Source: UKL13-3 sp943369665 (GTDB lineage Bacteria > Bacteroidota > Bacteroidia > UKL13-3). Taken from it: 64,000 nt of DNA. A model generated the notes under the pieces. It was not told where the DNA came from and did no database searches. It worked only from the letters and a program-made list of their open reading frames with translations. Below, piece after piece: positions 22,983 through 33,165 of this stretch. How positions within the stretch are numbered: the stretch's first letter is position 1; each line of letters opens with the position of its first letter. The position numbers were made by a program, and so were the translations under genes. The DNA lies in contig CALRNX020000013.1 of NCBI GenBank assembly GCA_943369665.1, forward strand, positions 1 through 64,000. Direction: 5' to 3'.

Positions 22983-25598
22983 ATGAAAAGTAACCAGACG
23001 AATCTCTTTATGCTTATTGTCCTTGTACTCCTGTTAAACCAGTGCAAGGTAAATAAAAACAATCCATCTGCAAAAATTGAAACCCGAGAACTGCAGGAAA
23101 TCATCATCAGTGAATCCGCAAAAAAAACGGCATTCCCATACCAGGAAAGTCAGAAGCGCACAATGGACCTGTTGCATACAACACTTTGGTTAAGTTTTGA
23201 TTACAATAAACAACACGTTTTGGGTAAGGCCAAACTTACTTTCAAACCCTATTTTTATGCACAACAGGAATTAAAACTGGATGCAAAGAAATTTCTGATT
23301 CATAAAGTTGTATTGGCCAGCAAAGATTCGACAAGTTTAAAGTACACTTATGATGAAAGTGTTTTAACAATCAAACTCAACAAGACCTATACCCGAACCG
23401 ATACCTTTTCTGTTTACATTGAATACACTGCAAGACCCAATGAAATAGGCGCAGCAGGAAGTGCGGCCATCACTGATGCAAAAGGTCTGTATTTTATCAA
23501 TCCGACCAAAAGTGATCCTAACAAACCAAGGCAAATCTGGAGCCAGGGCGAAACCCAATCAAACAGTGGTTGGTTCCCTACCATCGATTATCCAAATGAG
23601 AAAATGACTCAGGAGATCTACCTTACTGTTGATCAGTCTGATATTACGTTATCCAACGGAATACTTTTGTACAGCAAGGAAAACCCTGATGGCACCCGAA
23701 CTGATTATTGGTCGCAAACACTGCCGCATGCTCCATACCTAACCATGATTGCGGTTGGTGAATTTACGGAAACAAAAGATATGTGGCGGGATTCGGTTGA
23801 AGTAAATTATTACCTTGAAAAAAAATATTCCCCATATGCCAACTTAATTTTTGGAAAGACTCCCGAAATGATGGAGTGCTTTTCGAAACGTCTTGGAGTA
23901 GCATATCCGTGGGAAAAATTCTCCCAAATTGTGGTTCGCGATTTTGTAAGTGGTGCAATGGAAAACACTTCGGCTGTAATTCATTTTGAACCCGTGCAAC
24001 ATGATAGCAGGGAGCACCTTGACAATACATGGGAGGACATCATTGCACACGAATTATTCCATCATTGGTTCGGTGACTTGGTGACTTGCGAATCGTGGTC
24101 GAATATTTCACTCAATGAATCATTTGCCACTTATGGAGAGTATTTGTGGAATGAATATGCTTATGGCAAACTATACGCTGATTATGACTTTGACGATAAC
24201 CTGGTCGCTTATCTTGGCCAAAAATCGGCTGCAAAAAGGGACCTTATCCGTTTCCATTACCAATCGAGAGAGGATGTATTTGATGTGGTAAGCTACCAAA
24301 AAGGAAGCAGGATATTGCACATGCTTCGCAATTATATTGGTGATGATGCTTTTTTTGCTTCACTTAAATTATACCTAACCAAACACCAATTTAAAACTGC
24401 TGAAGTTCATGATCTGCGATTGGCATTTGAAGAAGTTACCGGTGAGGATCTGAACTGGTTTTTTAACCAATGGTATTTAAATAGCGGACACCCGATATTG
24501 GATGTTCAATACACCTATAATGAAACAGCTACAGCCGTTAAAATAAGCATCAACCAAGTTCAGGATACCAACCAGGTAGGCGTTTATAAACTGCCGGTTG
24601 CCATAGATGTATACAATGAAGCCGGCAAGGCTACCCGCCACAAAGTATGGGTAGATAAAGCGCATTGGGAAATGGTGATTGACAACCAGGCGAAAATAGA
24701 ACTCACTACTTTTGATGCTGACAGAATATTACTGGCGAAGATCACTGAGAATAAAACTGCCGAAGAATTTGCTTTTCAATTTTACCATGCACCGCATTAC
24801 CTGGATAAAGAGCAAGCTGCAAATGCGCTTGCTGCAAATGGACTGACTACTGTATCTCCATTATTGACCAAAGGAATAGAAAAAGCATTAACGGATACTT
24901 TTTTTGGAATGCGAGAATTGGGATTGCAATTGTTGACTGGATTACCTGAAGATAAAAGGGCTGAATACGAGCAAACCCTGATTGCAATCGCAACCAAGGA
25001 TCAGAAAGCATCGGTGAGAGCTGATGCCATTGAAATACTAAGTGACTGGAATGCTCCCAAATATGAATCCCTGTTTGTTTCCGCAACAAATGACTCGTCA
25101 TACAGTGTAGTGGGAACAGGTCTTATTGCGTTGGCTGATATCAATAGTCAAAGGGCATTGACGATTTGCAAAACATACATGGATAACAACAATAAGAAAT
25201 TGCAAATGAGTATTGCCAATGTAATCGGTGATCATGCCGAAGGTGATTATGTATCCTATTTTGAAACCTTGCTTAACGACCCGAGTTATTACAGTTATAC
25301 TTACTTTGCAGAATATGCCAACTACCTAACAAGACAAGATACATCCATACAAATTAAGGCGTTGCCACAATTGCAAAAGTGGCACAGTCAATCAAACCAA
25401 CAATTTCACTACAGTTCGAATGTTGAAAAATGCGTGGGGCGTATGCAGAAGTTCTATGATGACCAACAAATGCTTGCAATAGCATCACTTAAAAACAAAA
25501 AACTGACAGAATCGGAGAAACAAAAGTGGCAACTACAACAGGCAACTGCAATATCGATGTTAAACAGATTGTCTGAAATTGTAAAAAGCGGCAATTAA
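22983..25598 (+). CDS. M1 family zinc aminopeptidase, lipoprotein
   Basis: An 871-residue protein starting MKSNQTNLFMLIVLVLLLNQC, a lipoprotein signal with Cys at 21. The M1 domain has GAMEN (residues 324-328) for N-terminal recognition and HELFHHWFGD with zinc ligands His356, His360 and Glu379 (SLNES). It removes N-terminal amino acids from peptides at the cell envelope. The C-terminal 250 residues look like HEAT-like helical repeats. ATG 22983 is chosen over 22965 and over the long upstream frame, because only these two give a proper signal and the frame further up runs through the divergent BCCP gene. Confidence 0.93.
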   Translation: MKSNQTNLFMLIVLVLLLNQCKVNKNNPSAKIETRELQEIIISESAKKTAFPYQESQKRTMDLLHTTLWLSFDYNKQHVLGKAKLTFKPYFYAQQELKLDAKKFLIHKVVLASKDSTSLKYTYDESVLTIKLNKTYTRTDTFSVYIEYTARPNEIGAAGSAAITDAKGLYFINPTKSDPNKPRQIWSQGETQSNSGWFPTIDYPNEKMTQEIYLTVDQSDITLSNGILLYSKENPDGTRTDYWSQTLPHAPYLTMIAVGEFTETKDMWRDSVEVNYYLEKKYSPYANLIFGKTPEMMECFSKRLGVAYPWEKFSQIVVRDFVSGAMENTSAVIHFEPVQHDSREHLDNTWEDIIAHELFHHWFGDLVTCESWSNISLNESFATYGEYLWNEYAYGKLYADYDFDDNLVAYLGQKSAAKRDLIRFHYQSREDVFDVVSYQKGSRILHMLRNYIGDDAFFASLKLYLTKHQFKTAEVHDLRLAFEEVTGEDLNWFFNQWYLNSGHPILDVQYTYNETATAVKISINQVQDTNQVGVYKLPVAIDVYNEAGKATRHKVWVDKAHWEMVIDNQAKIELTTFDADRILLAKITENKTAEEFAFQFYHAPHYLDKEQAANALAANGLTTVSPLLTKGIEKALTDTFFGMRELGLQLLTGLPEDKRAEYEQTLIAIATKDQKASVRADAIEILSDWNAPKYESLFVSATNDSSYSVVGTGLIALADINSQRALTICKTYMDNNNKKLQMSIANVIGDHAEGDYVSYFETLLNDPSYYSYTYFAEYANYLTRQDTSIQIKALPQLQKWHSQSNQQFHYSSNVEKCVGRMQKFYDDQQMLAIASLKNKKLTESEKQKWQLQQATAISMLNRLSEIVKSGN

Positions 25599-25601
25599 AT
25601 C

Positions 25602-26357
25602 TTATCGAAATACCAGCTGGTCAGTTGCAAATATGTTCCATGTTCGTTTGTGTTGAACAAAACTTATCAGCATTAAATTGGATAAAGGTATGTCTAAAGG
25701 AAGATCGAGTTCTACTTTCCCTTTTTTGCTCGGGTCTATTGCCACCTCTTTCCAAACCTTGGCCGTTTGGTGATGCACCAATGTTTTACCCATATTTTCT
25801 CCCCCTGTCACAACACTTTCAACGGCTCTGTATGCCAACACAAAATGAACATTACAACTATCTGTCATTCCTTCTATTTCATATTGAACGATCAGTTTTT
25901 TTTCTTGCGCAACGTACCCTGCTTTGGTCATTAAAGATGTTTTGGGCGGGGTCCCCATTTCCCTGTTAATGAGTTTTCCGATTTCCTTTTTGGCCGAACC
26001 CGGAAGTGCTCCTTGTCCGTTCACAAACATCATGGGAGTGAACATGGCCATCTGGTTTGTTTTAACCATGTACTCACGCTGTCTTCTGGAAAAAGAGGTA
26101 TCTGAAAAACGATCAACCCACCCAGACCTGTTCCAGATATCCACGTGATAATCCAGGCAATACACAGGTGATTGAGTAGAATCTGCGATTGTAATCAACT
26201 CATGTAAAAAGGCATCAGCCTGAGGGCAACTTGAGCATCCTTCGGAAGAAAATAACTCAACCAAAACAGAAGGATACATTGTTGGAGGCTGCTGTCCGCA
26301 AACATTCACAATAGCCAGATAAAAAACACAAACAATACTAAAAAACAATTTCCTCAT
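25602..26357 (-). CDS. DUF1223 thioredoxin-like exported protein
   Basis: This 251-residue protein starts MRKLFFSIVCVFYLAIVNVCG (signal peptide). The domain begins VELFSSEGCSSCPQAD, the CxxC thioredoxin-like motif of DUF1223, followed by LDYHVDIWNRSGWVDRFSDT and FTPMMFVNGQ (the cis-Pro-equivalent region). It probably acts as a periplasmic thiol-disulfide protein; substrate unknown. ATG 26357 was chosen because residues further upstream lack a plausible signal and run into the M16 terminator. It is convergent with the M1 aminopeptidase gene (3 bp apart). Confidence 0.85.
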   Translation of the reverse strand: MRKLFFSIVCVFYLAIVNVCGQQPPTMYPSVLVELFSSEGCSSCPQADAFLHELITIADSTQSPVYCLDYHVDIWNRSGWVDRFSDTSFSRRQREYMVKTNQMAMFTPMMFVNGQGALPGSAKKEIGKLINREMGTPPKTSLMTKAGYVAQEKKLIVQYEIEGMTDSCNVHFVLAYRAVESVVTGGENMGKTLVHHQTAKVWKEVAIDPSKKGKVELDLPLDIPLSNLMLISFVQHKRTWNIFATDQLVFR

Positions 26358-26441
26358 GGTATGAATTTCTTGAATGATATACAAACATACTAAATTTAAC
26401 ATCCTCCTGATACATCCTTTTACGCGTTTAAGTTCATCCAT

Positions 26442-26479
26442 AAAAAAAGCTGCACCCAAATTGGATGCAGCTTTTTTTT
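26442..26479 (-). terminator. Intrinsic terminator of the M16 peptidase gene
   Basis: AAAAAGCTGCACCC and GGATGCAGCTTTTT form a stem (one C-A mismatch) with a 5-nt loop, flanked by A and T runs, so it would terminate on either strand. It lies 18 bp after the M16 stop on the minus strand. Confidence 0.85.
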
Positions 26480-26496
26480 ATGATTCGGAACTAAAA

Positions 26497-29421
26497 TTAG
26501 TCTAATTTAAAATCAACGATCTTTAATCCACCATTGGTTGGCGATTTAAAACCAGGTTGATAGTTAAGTTCAAGTTTTTCCAATGATTGGATAATCTTGT
26601 CTTTATCACCTACCACTACGATCACCATTTTATCAATTGTGAGCATTTCTTTTGCCAATGCATCAATCTCTGATTTTGTGATGCTTTCCAATACCTTTCC
26701 TTGCTGTGCAATATAATCAGTAGGCAAATCGTACTTAGCAATTTGTCCAAGGAAGTTTGCTTTATCAAAAGCAGTTTCGTAGCGCAATGCATCTCCCTGG
26801 GTCAACGCTTTTTTGGTGTAAGCAAGCTCCTCAGGTGTAATACCAGATTCGCGGTATTTATTTAATTCATAGAATATTTCTTTTAATGAACTATCGGTGG
26901 TGTTTGTTTTTACACCTGCCGAAATAGTGAATGCTCCATACTCTTTGTTACCATTAAATCCACCACGAATACCGTAGGTAAATCCTTTTTCTTCACGCAA
27001 GTTCAAGTTCAAACGACTGTTGAAATTTCCTCCCAATGGGAAGTTCATAACCGTTGATTTGAAAAATTTACCGTTATAATCATAAGGTAAAGCTCTGTAC
27101 CCAATACGCAATTCCGATTGAGCAGCTTTGTATTTATCAACAATATAGATCTGTGTTTTTTCAATCGGAACTGGAGTAGCAACTACAGGAGGAAGAACAA
27201 CCTCTTTTTTAGCCCATTTTTTCAAAAATTCAATTTTAGGCATGATCTCCGCTTCGGTAACATCACCCACAATAACCAGGTTACTCACTGTTGGCGAAAA
27301 GAACTTGTCATAAAACGATTGAACATCTTTTACACTCATTGTTTTAATGGTTTTGATGGTTCCGTTTACAGGCTCGGCCAAAATTGATTTACCATATAAT
27401 AAACGCGCGTATGCTTTGTTGGCTTGATCACCTGCGTTTACTTTTTCGGCATTAATTCCTTCAGCAGTTTGCTTTTGAACAAGTCTGAAGTCTTCTGCAA
27501 TAAACTTAGGACGCAATAATTTTTCTTCTACCAACTTTAATGTTGCATCCAGATTTTTCTTTGGAGCATCTACATACATGGTAATCGCATCTCTACTTGC
27601 ATCAAATTGGATTGAACTACCTAGTTTTTCCAACATATTGGCAAATGCCTCTGAAGTGTAGTTCTGTGTTGTTTCACCCATCATCGCTGCTGTAATAGCT
27701 GCCAACCCTGATTTACCCATATTATCGGCAAGTGCATTATTACCTCCTTTGATGGTTAAGATCATTGATACGGTAGGCACTTCTGTAGTAGTAGTACCAA
27801 TCACTTTTAACCCATTATCAAATTTAGCCTGGTACATTGTTGGTACAACAGGAGTCACAGCAGTAGTAATTTCAGGTCTTTTGCTTCTGTCAAAATTGTC
27901 AACCGGTTTTTTGTAAGACAATCCTTTATACTCTAACTCCGTAGACGCCTTTCCTGAAGTAGTTACCAGTTTGGTTTCTTCTTTGGTTTCCTCTTTCTTT
28001 TCATCTCCTTCTTTAGCATTCGGATCTTTTTGTTTTGCCTTCACATTTACAACAGCTGCTTTTTTACCATAAACGTATTGTCTGAACACACGCATTACGT
28101 CTTCTTTGGTTACTTTGTTATAACGGGCTATTTCGTCTTTTACATTATACGTTTTATTCGGTAATAAGTAATTCCATTGAGCAAGGGTACTTGCTTTACC
28201 AGCCACACTCTGCATACTTTCAATATACTGTGTTTCCATCAATGCTTTGGCACGAGCCATATCATCATCAGATACACCTGTTTTGTTAAACTCTTCCAAT
28301 GTTTGATTAATAAGTGCCTCAACATCTACATCATTTCCAGGATAAGGAGGGTAAGCTAATGCACCAATTGTAAACTCTCCAGCCAATTCTGAACAAGGAT
28401 TCTGAACAAAAACCTGAATCGCTTTTTCTGATTTGATAAAGTTTTTATAAAAGATAGAGTTGTTACCATTACCCAATACCAATGAAAGAATATCCAATGC
28501 CGGTTCATCAGCATGATAATTAGGCACACTCGGGAAAGTCATCGTAGTAAGTGGTAATACAATATTATCTAAAAATGTAGCATATACATTATCCGGTAAA
28601 CGAACGGGTTCAACACGTTGTTTTCTAACCTCAGGTCCACGAGGAATAGGCCCAAAATATTTCATGGCCATTTTTAATACATCCTGAGGGTTTACATCTC
28701 CGGCAACAACCAAACTTGCATTGTTCGGACCATACCAGCGTTGGAAAAAGTTTTTCAGATCCTCAACATTTACACGATCAAGATCTTCAACATATCCAAT
28801 GGTTTGCCAGCTGTATGGGTGACCCGCAGGATACAAAATCTGACCTTGAACTTCTCCTAAACGACCATAAGGTCTATTATCTACATTTTGTCCCTTTTCA
28901 TTTTTAACGGTGGCGCGTTGTACCTCAAACTTCTTTTGGGTAACTGCGTCCAACAAAAAGCCCATTCTATCCGCTTCTAACCATAATGCTGTTTCCATAT
29001 AGTTTTTAGGCAGCGTCTCGAAATAGTTGGTTCTGTCACGGTTTGTTGTTCCGTTCATATCCCCTCCTGCTCCTTGTACTATTTTAAAGTGTTCTTCATC
29101 TGCAACGTGGTCTGATCCCTGAAACATCATGTGTTCGAAAAAGTGTGCAAACCCTGATTTACCGGGAGTTTCGCGAGCCGAACCAACATGGTACGTCACA
29201 TCTACGTGTACAATTGGATCGGAATGATCTTCGTGTATAATCACGATTAAACCGTTGGGAAGTCTCCACTTTTCGTATGGAATAACCATCTCACCTGGAT
29301 TGGCGGTAATTTTTTCAACCAGTACGGGTTGAGTTTGATCTGCAGTTGCAGTTGGCGCCTGAGCTCTGGCTCCGAAAATAACTCCGGCAGCTACTACTGA
29401 TGCTACGAATAACTTTTTCAT
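26497..29421 (-). CDS. M16 family zinc peptidase, two-domain (pitrilysin/PqqL type)
   Basis: A 974-residue exported protein with signal MKKLFVASVVAAGVIFGARAQ. The active N-terminal half has the inverted zinc motif HFFEH (residues 93-97) with the downstream glutamate in NYFETLP/TALWLEADR. A charged K/E linker (about residues 485-505) joins it to a second M16 half without the zinc motif, forming the usual clamshell. It degrades peptides in the periplasm or at the outer membrane. It is monocistronic, with its own terminator downstream. The length is normal for fused M16 enzymes of Bacteroidota. Confidence 0.95.
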   Translation of the reverse strand: MKKLFVASVVAAGVIFGARAQAPTATADQTQPVLVEKITANPGEMVIPYEKWRLPNGLIVIIHEDHSDPIVHVDVTYHVGSARETPGKSGFAHFFEHMMFQGSDHVADEEHFKIVQGAGGDMNGTTNRDRTNYFETLPKNYMETALWLEADRMGFLLDAVTQKKFEVQRATVKNEKGQNVDNRPYGRLGEVQGQILYPAGHPYSWQTIGYVEDLDRVNVEDLKNFFQRWYGPNNASLVVAGDVNPQDVLKMAMKYFGPIPRGPEVRKQRVEPVRLPDNVYATFLDNIVLPLTTMTFPSVPNYHADEPALDILSLVLGNGNNSIFYKNFIKSEKAIQVFVQNPCSELAGEFTIGALAYPPYPGNDVDVEALINQTLEEFNKTGVSDDDMARAKALMETQYIESMQSVAGKASTLAQWNYLLPNKTYNVKDEIARYNKVTKEDVMRVFRQYVYGKKAAVVNVKAKQKDPNAKEGDEKKEETKEETKLVTTSGKASTELEYKGLSYKKPVDNFDRSKRPEITTAVTPVVPTMYQAKFDNGLKVIGTTTTEVPTVSMILTIKGGNNALADNMGKSGLAAITAAMMGETTQNYTSEAFANMLEKLGSSIQFDASRDAITMYVDAPKKNLDATLKLVEEKLLRPKFIAEDFRLVQKQTAEGINAEKVNAGDQANKAYARLLYGKSILAEPVNGTIKTIKTMSVKDVQSFYDKFFSPTVSNLVIVGDVTEAEIMPKIEFLKKWAKKEVVLPPVVATPVPIEKTQIYIVDKYKAAQSELRIGYRALPYDYNGKFFKSTVMNFPLGGNFNSRLNLNLREEKGFTYGIRGGFNGNKEYGAFTISAGVKTNTTDSSLKEIFYELNKYRESGITPEELAYTKKALTQGDALRYETAFDKANFLGQIAKYDLPTDYIAQQGKVLESITKSEIDALAKEMLTIDKMVIVVVGDKDKIIQSLEKLELNYQPGFKSPTNGGLKIVDFKLD

Positions 29422-29578
29422 TTGTTAAATATTTTAAGCGGTTGCAATTTCAACGATTTTATACAGAATACCCAACCATTTTTTTTAAAGGCATTCTTTA
29501 GTGACAATTGGTTATAAATGTTTCTTTTTTATATTCACGGCTCTCCTTACTTTCGCATCACAAGAAACAATCGATATC

Positions 29579-30124
29579 ATGAACAAAAGAATAATTACCG
29601 TCATAGCAATTGTATTTGCAGCAGCTTTAACCCGTTTATTACCTCATGCGCCCAATTTTACCCCAATTGCAGCAATAGCATTGTTTGGAGGAGCATATAT
29701 TACCAACAGGTATTTGGCCATTTTCATTCCTTTATTGGCAATGTTGTTGAGCGATGCGTTAATGGGTTTTAACGGATGGGCTTTTACAGAACAAGTAATT
29801 GCGGTATATGGCAGTTTGGTGCTTATTTCACTTATGGGAGCTTCTACATTAAAAGGCGACAAAAAAGCTCTTAAAATTGCAGGAGCAACAGTTAGTTCTT
29901 CTGTTGTATTTTTTATCATTACCAATTTAGCGGTTTGGATCGGAGGTTTTGCGCACACACCGGCTTTGTATCCATTAAATGGAGCAGGACTGTTAGAGTG
30001 TTATGTTGCCGCAATACCGTTTTTTCAAAATAGCTTAATGGGCGACCTGTTTTACAGTGGTGTATTGTTTGGTGGGTTTTATTTAGCAAGCATTAATATT
30101 CCTGCCTTAGCAGAAAACAAATAA
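29579..30124 (+). CDS. DUF6580 family membrane protein (transport-like)
   Basis: A 181-residue integral membrane protein with about five hydrophobic helices. The N-terminus MNKRIITVIAIVFAAALTRL, the PHAPNFTPIAAIALFGGAY motif and PFFQNSLMGDLFYSGVLFGG are characteristic of DUF6580 proteins. The topology resembles small S-components of ECF vitamin transporters, but no substrate is known. ATG 29579 is preferred, with TACTTTCG (7/8 match to the -7 box, 29548-29555) just upstream; an earlier in-frame start would precede this promoter. It is divergent from the M16 gene and followed by a strong terminator. Confidence 0.8.
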   Translation: MNKRIITVIAIVFAAALTRLLPHAPNFTPIAAIALFGGAYITNRYLAIFIPLLAMLLSDALMGFNGWAFTEQVIAVYGSLVLISLMGASTLKGDKKALKIAGATVSSSVVFFIITNLAVWIGGFAHTPALYPLNGAGLLECYVAAIPFFQNSLMGDLFYSGVLFGGFYLASINIPALAENK

Positions 30125-30148
30125 TTCATCTTAGGTTTTACCTAACCC

Positions 30149-30182
30149 AAAACAGCCTTGCAATGCAAGGCTGTTTTTTTTT
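30149..30182 (+). terminator. Intrinsic terminator of the DUF6580 gene
   Basis: AACAGCCTTGC and GCAAGGCTGTT form a perfect 11-bp stem with loop AAT, followed by nine T residues. A second small palindrome, TTAGGTTTTACCTAA (30131-30145), lies between the stop codon and the terminator. Confidence 0.93.
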
Positions 30183-30310
30183 GCCTGTGGCTAAATATTT
30201 ATTTAGTCTTTACCCTTTCAACAGCTTTTTATTGAGATTGTATATTGACCAATTATATTGTATCGTGACTGCTCATTTGCGATATCAAGGGTATGCCATA
30301 TACATACACT

Positions 30311-30346
30311 AAAAAAGGGTGCTGAAGTAATCTTCAACACCCTTTT
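30311..30346 (-). terminator. Intrinsic terminator of the M43 protease gene
   Basis: On the minus strand AAAGGGTGTTGAAG pairs with CTTCAGCACCCTTT (one mismatch) around a 4-nt loop and is followed by a T run. It lies 24 bp after the protease stop codon. Confidence 0.9.
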
Positions 30347-30369
30347 GGTATATAAGGAACTAAAAATAA

Positions 30370-32565
30370 CTAGTCGATCAACACTTTAGTGCTGAATGTA
30401 TTTTGTCCAACACTTGTTTTAACAAAATACATTCCAGATTGCAAGCCTAATTCCGCTTTGTTAATTTGTACCGATTGCATTCCTGCAGTTTGGCTGCCAT
30501 TGTGCAATACAGCAATTTCTTTTCCTACCAGATCATACAATTTAACGCTTACCATTTCAGTAGTTGCTAAGGTATATTTTAATGTTGCTGTTTCACTGAA
30601 AGGATTTGGAACGATGGCCAGTTGAATATCTTTTGCTGTCAACTCACCAAATCCGGTACTTCCACTTGCGCCAACTACCAATCCATCCACGTAGAAGTTA
30701 TTTCCACCTTTGTATGTAAATGACAATTTGAATTTAACGCTTGCCAATTGAGAACCAGAACCAACTGTTCCACCTGAAATTCCATCGTTTCTCCATTGTG
30801 AAGCATTCACCGGAACATATGATACACTAGGTTGAATGCCTGCAGCTGGAGTTGAGGCTGTTGTAAGAGGATTAGGTGTTGTTGGTGAATTTTCATTCCC
30901 TGCAGTTTGCTTTTTCTGTACCCAGTTTTTACCACAGTCGTATGAAACCAATAATTGCAATCCGTCACGGGAATCATTTTGATTTGATGAGCTCAAAAAG
31001 TTAGCTGCAAAAGAATAATTATAGTTGATAAATGGATTGCTTGCTCCCGATAGATCAAATGTTGGAGAAACAATTGAATAGGTAAACACCTTATCCAATT
31101 CATTGGTTTGCAGCATCAAACTATGATTTCCATCTTTACTGGCCGCATCCGTACGGTGCCAGTTACCTGGTTGTTCACTTTCAAAATACCAGCCTTTTGC
31201 CAGGTAATCGTTGATATAATCCCAATCGGCATAATATAAACCGGAGCTCAAAGTAACCTTTTCAGCAGGAGATTCTACATAAATAATATTTTGTTTGGTA
31301 ACAGTTGCACTACCATTTGTACCTGTACTAGTAAGTGTAACAGTTTTCCAGCCTGGTGTACTATAAGTAACAGTAGCAGTGGCTGTAGTAGCAGTTGCAG
31401 GGCTTGCTCCTTCTCCAAAATTCCAGGCCCATTGGGTAACAGTAGCATTGTAAGTGTCATCCCTGAAACTTACGTTGCTGCCAACACAAACTTTTGTTCC
31501 AGGAACTGTCATGTAAAAATTGGCAATAGGAGCCGGGGTACAAGTATACCCGTCTTCTACTCCGGTAGCAATAAGGTTTTCTGTTTGCCAAAGTTTGTTT
31601 CTGTAGTTTTCTAAACAGAATTTCATACGGGCAGCCTGACCTAAAGAAAACATCACACCACTGCAACTTCCTGAGAAATAATCCATGATATTCTCCTGCA
31701 TATCCGGAAGATCCGGATTATCAGTAGCACAACTATTATAGTTGGTATCAGCACAAAAATCAGGTCTGCCTGAATTGACAGAACCCTCTGCATATAAAAA
31801 GTAAGTTGGAGGAGTATCAAATACACCATCGCCATCACCACAACTATCTGCATCACTGCCTTCAAACGGGTGAATCAACCCCATTGAATGGCCTATTTCG
31901 TGTGCAACGGTATTACCGCTTATCGACTGCACAGCATCAATTAACAAACCATCGGTAATAGAACTTGAAAACCCATAAGGTAACTGTGCAAATCCACCCA
32001 CTAGTCTACCATTTGAATAAACGGTAGCTGCAGTCCAGATGTTAAGGTATTTTTTGGTATCCCATGTGCTAAGCCTTTTAATATTCTGAGTAGCTTTATA
32101 GGTTTCTGTGGTTTGAACCCTCACAATTCCATTGGTGCAATTTCCTTGAGGATCTTTTTTGGCCAATCTGAATTCAAAATTAACATCTGCTACGATATCT
32201 TTAAATACTGATCTTACATTGCTTACCAAACTAGGATCAGCATTATAATATTGATTCAATCTTGTAATAATTGAGGCAACCTGAGCATTTGAAAGGTTTT
32301 CCGACCCGTTATTGTGAAACACATGAACCACTACAGGAATAATATAGGTCATTTCTGTCTTATTTTTAGCCTTTGACGGGGGATTTGCTTTAATGTATTC
32401 CTGCCAACTAGCCTCAAAAGCTCTTTTAGCAGCATCAAATGCAAGCGGGTTAGCATCACGTTGCAATTTTGTCTCTAAGTCAGTACCACAATTACTAATA
32501 CTTTGAGCATTTACTATACCCCCTACAAATAGAAGTGTCATTAAAGTAAAAACTGTTTTTCTCAT
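30370..32565 (-). CDS. Secreted M43 (pappalysin-like) metalloprotease with PKD and T9SS sorting domain
   Basis: A 731-residue protein. Signal peptide MRKTVFTLMTLLFVGGIVNA; zinc motif HEIGHSMGLIH with ligands H222, H226 and H232 and catalytic E223; Met-turn MDYFSG. A PKD domain lies near residues 345-430 (ANFYMTVPGTKVCVGSNVSF), then a jelly-roll-like region, then a type A T9SS C-terminal sorting domain (PNPFSETATLKYTL near residue 650, ending TKVLID). It should be secreted across the outer membrane and digest proteins outside the cell. A TTG-19 bp-TATTTTTC promoter lies upstream on the minus strand. Confidence 0.95.
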   Translation of the reverse strand: MRKTVFTLMTLLFVGGIVNAQSISNCGTDLETKLQRDANPLAFDAAKRAFEASWQEYIKANPPSKAKNKTEMTYIIPVVVHVFHNNGSENLSNAQVASIITRLNQYYNADPSLVSNVRSVFKDIVADVNFEFRLAKKDPQGNCTNGIVRVQTTETYKATQNIKRLSTWDTKKYLNIWTAATVYSNGRLVGGFAQLPYGFSSSITDGLLIDAVQSISGNTVAHEIGHSMGLIHPFEGSDADSCGDGDGVFDTPPTYFLYAEGSVNSGRPDFCADTNYNSCATDNPDLPDMQENIMDYFSGSCSGVMFSLGQAARMKFCLENYRNKLWQTENLIATGVEDGYTCTPAPIANFYMTVPGTKVCVGSNVSFRDDTYNATVTQWAWNFGEGASPATATTATATVTYSTPGWKTVTLTSTGTNGSATVTKQNIIYVESPAEKVTLSSGLYYADWDYINDYLAKGWYFESEQPGNWHRTDAASKDGNHSLMLQTNELDKVFTYSIVSPTFDLSGASNPFINYNYSFAANFLSSSNQNDSRDGLQLLVSYDCGKNWVQKKQTAGNENSPTTPNPLTTASTPAAGIQPSVSYVPVNASQWRNDGISGGTVGSGSQLASVKFKLSFTYKGGNNFYVDGLVVGASGSTGFGELTAKDIQLAIVPNPFSETATLKYTLATTEMVSVKLYDLVGKEIAVLHNGSQTAGMQSVQINKAELGLQSGMYFVKTSVGQNTFSTKVLID

Positions 32566-32588
32566 ATCGTTTCAATATTTTCAGGTGG

Positions 32589-32618
32589 GAAAAATAATAC
32601 TTTTTTTATGTAAGACAA
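32589..32618 (-). promoter_or_regulatory. Probable promoter of the M43 protease gene
   Basis: Read on the minus strand, TTG (32616-32618) is followed after exactly 19 bp by TATTTTTC (32589-32596), a 7/8 match to TAnnTTTG. The predicted leader is about 19 nt. Confidence 0.5.
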
Positions 32619-32623
32619 CCCCT

Positions 32624-33142
32624 TTATTGAATTGGTTGCACTAGTAGCTGATTTCTTGGAACTTCCCATACCTCTAAGTCATACATTCGTTTTCCTTCTA
32701 TTTTGAGCCTCAAGGCGGTACACACCTGGTGAAAACCTTTAATCCCTGCAGCACCCGGGTTAAAATGCATGATATCTAACTTTTTGTCTTTCATCACCTT
32801 GAGTATATGAGAGTGCCCACATACCATAATATCCGGCTTTGCTTTGGCTATTTCTTTTTTAAACTGAGGACTGTATTTATCGGGGTATCCACCGATATGC
32901 AATATGCATACCGACAAACCTTCTACTTCAAACCTATTTATTTCGGGCATTTCTACCCGGAGCTCCCTCCCGTCAATATTTCCCCATACTGTTTTCAGGG
33001 GCTTAAAAGCCTTGAGTTTATTAAACGTTTCAATATCGCCCCAATCGCCTGCATGCCATATTTCGTCACAGTCTTTAAAAAACTCAAACAGAACCGGATT
33101 AAAATATCCGTGTGTATCCGATAAAATGCCAACTTTCTTCAT
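32624..33142 (-). CDS. YfcE/MJ0936-family metallophosphoesterase
   Basis: A 172-residue calcineurin-like phosphoesterase. Metal-binding motifs: GILSDTHGY (Asp and His), HAGDWGD (GD), VWGNIDGRE (GN), HIGGYP and VCGHSHILK (GHxH), then the NPGAA loop. It hydrolyses phosphodiesters in vitro; the physiological substrate in this family is unclear. It is divergent from the rhomboid gene, with start codons 23 bp apart. Confidence 0.92.
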   Translation of the reverse strand: MKKVGILSDTHGYFNPVLFEFFKDCDEIWHAGDWGDIETFNKLKAFKPLKTVWGNIDGRELRVEMPEINRFEVEGLSVCILHIGGYPDKYSPQFKKEIAKAKPDIMVCGHSHILKVMKDKKLDIMHFNPGAAGIKGFHQVCTALRLKIEGKRMYDLEVWEVPRNQLLVQPIQ

Positions 33143-33165
33143 ATTTGCTGCTTACAAGTATACAA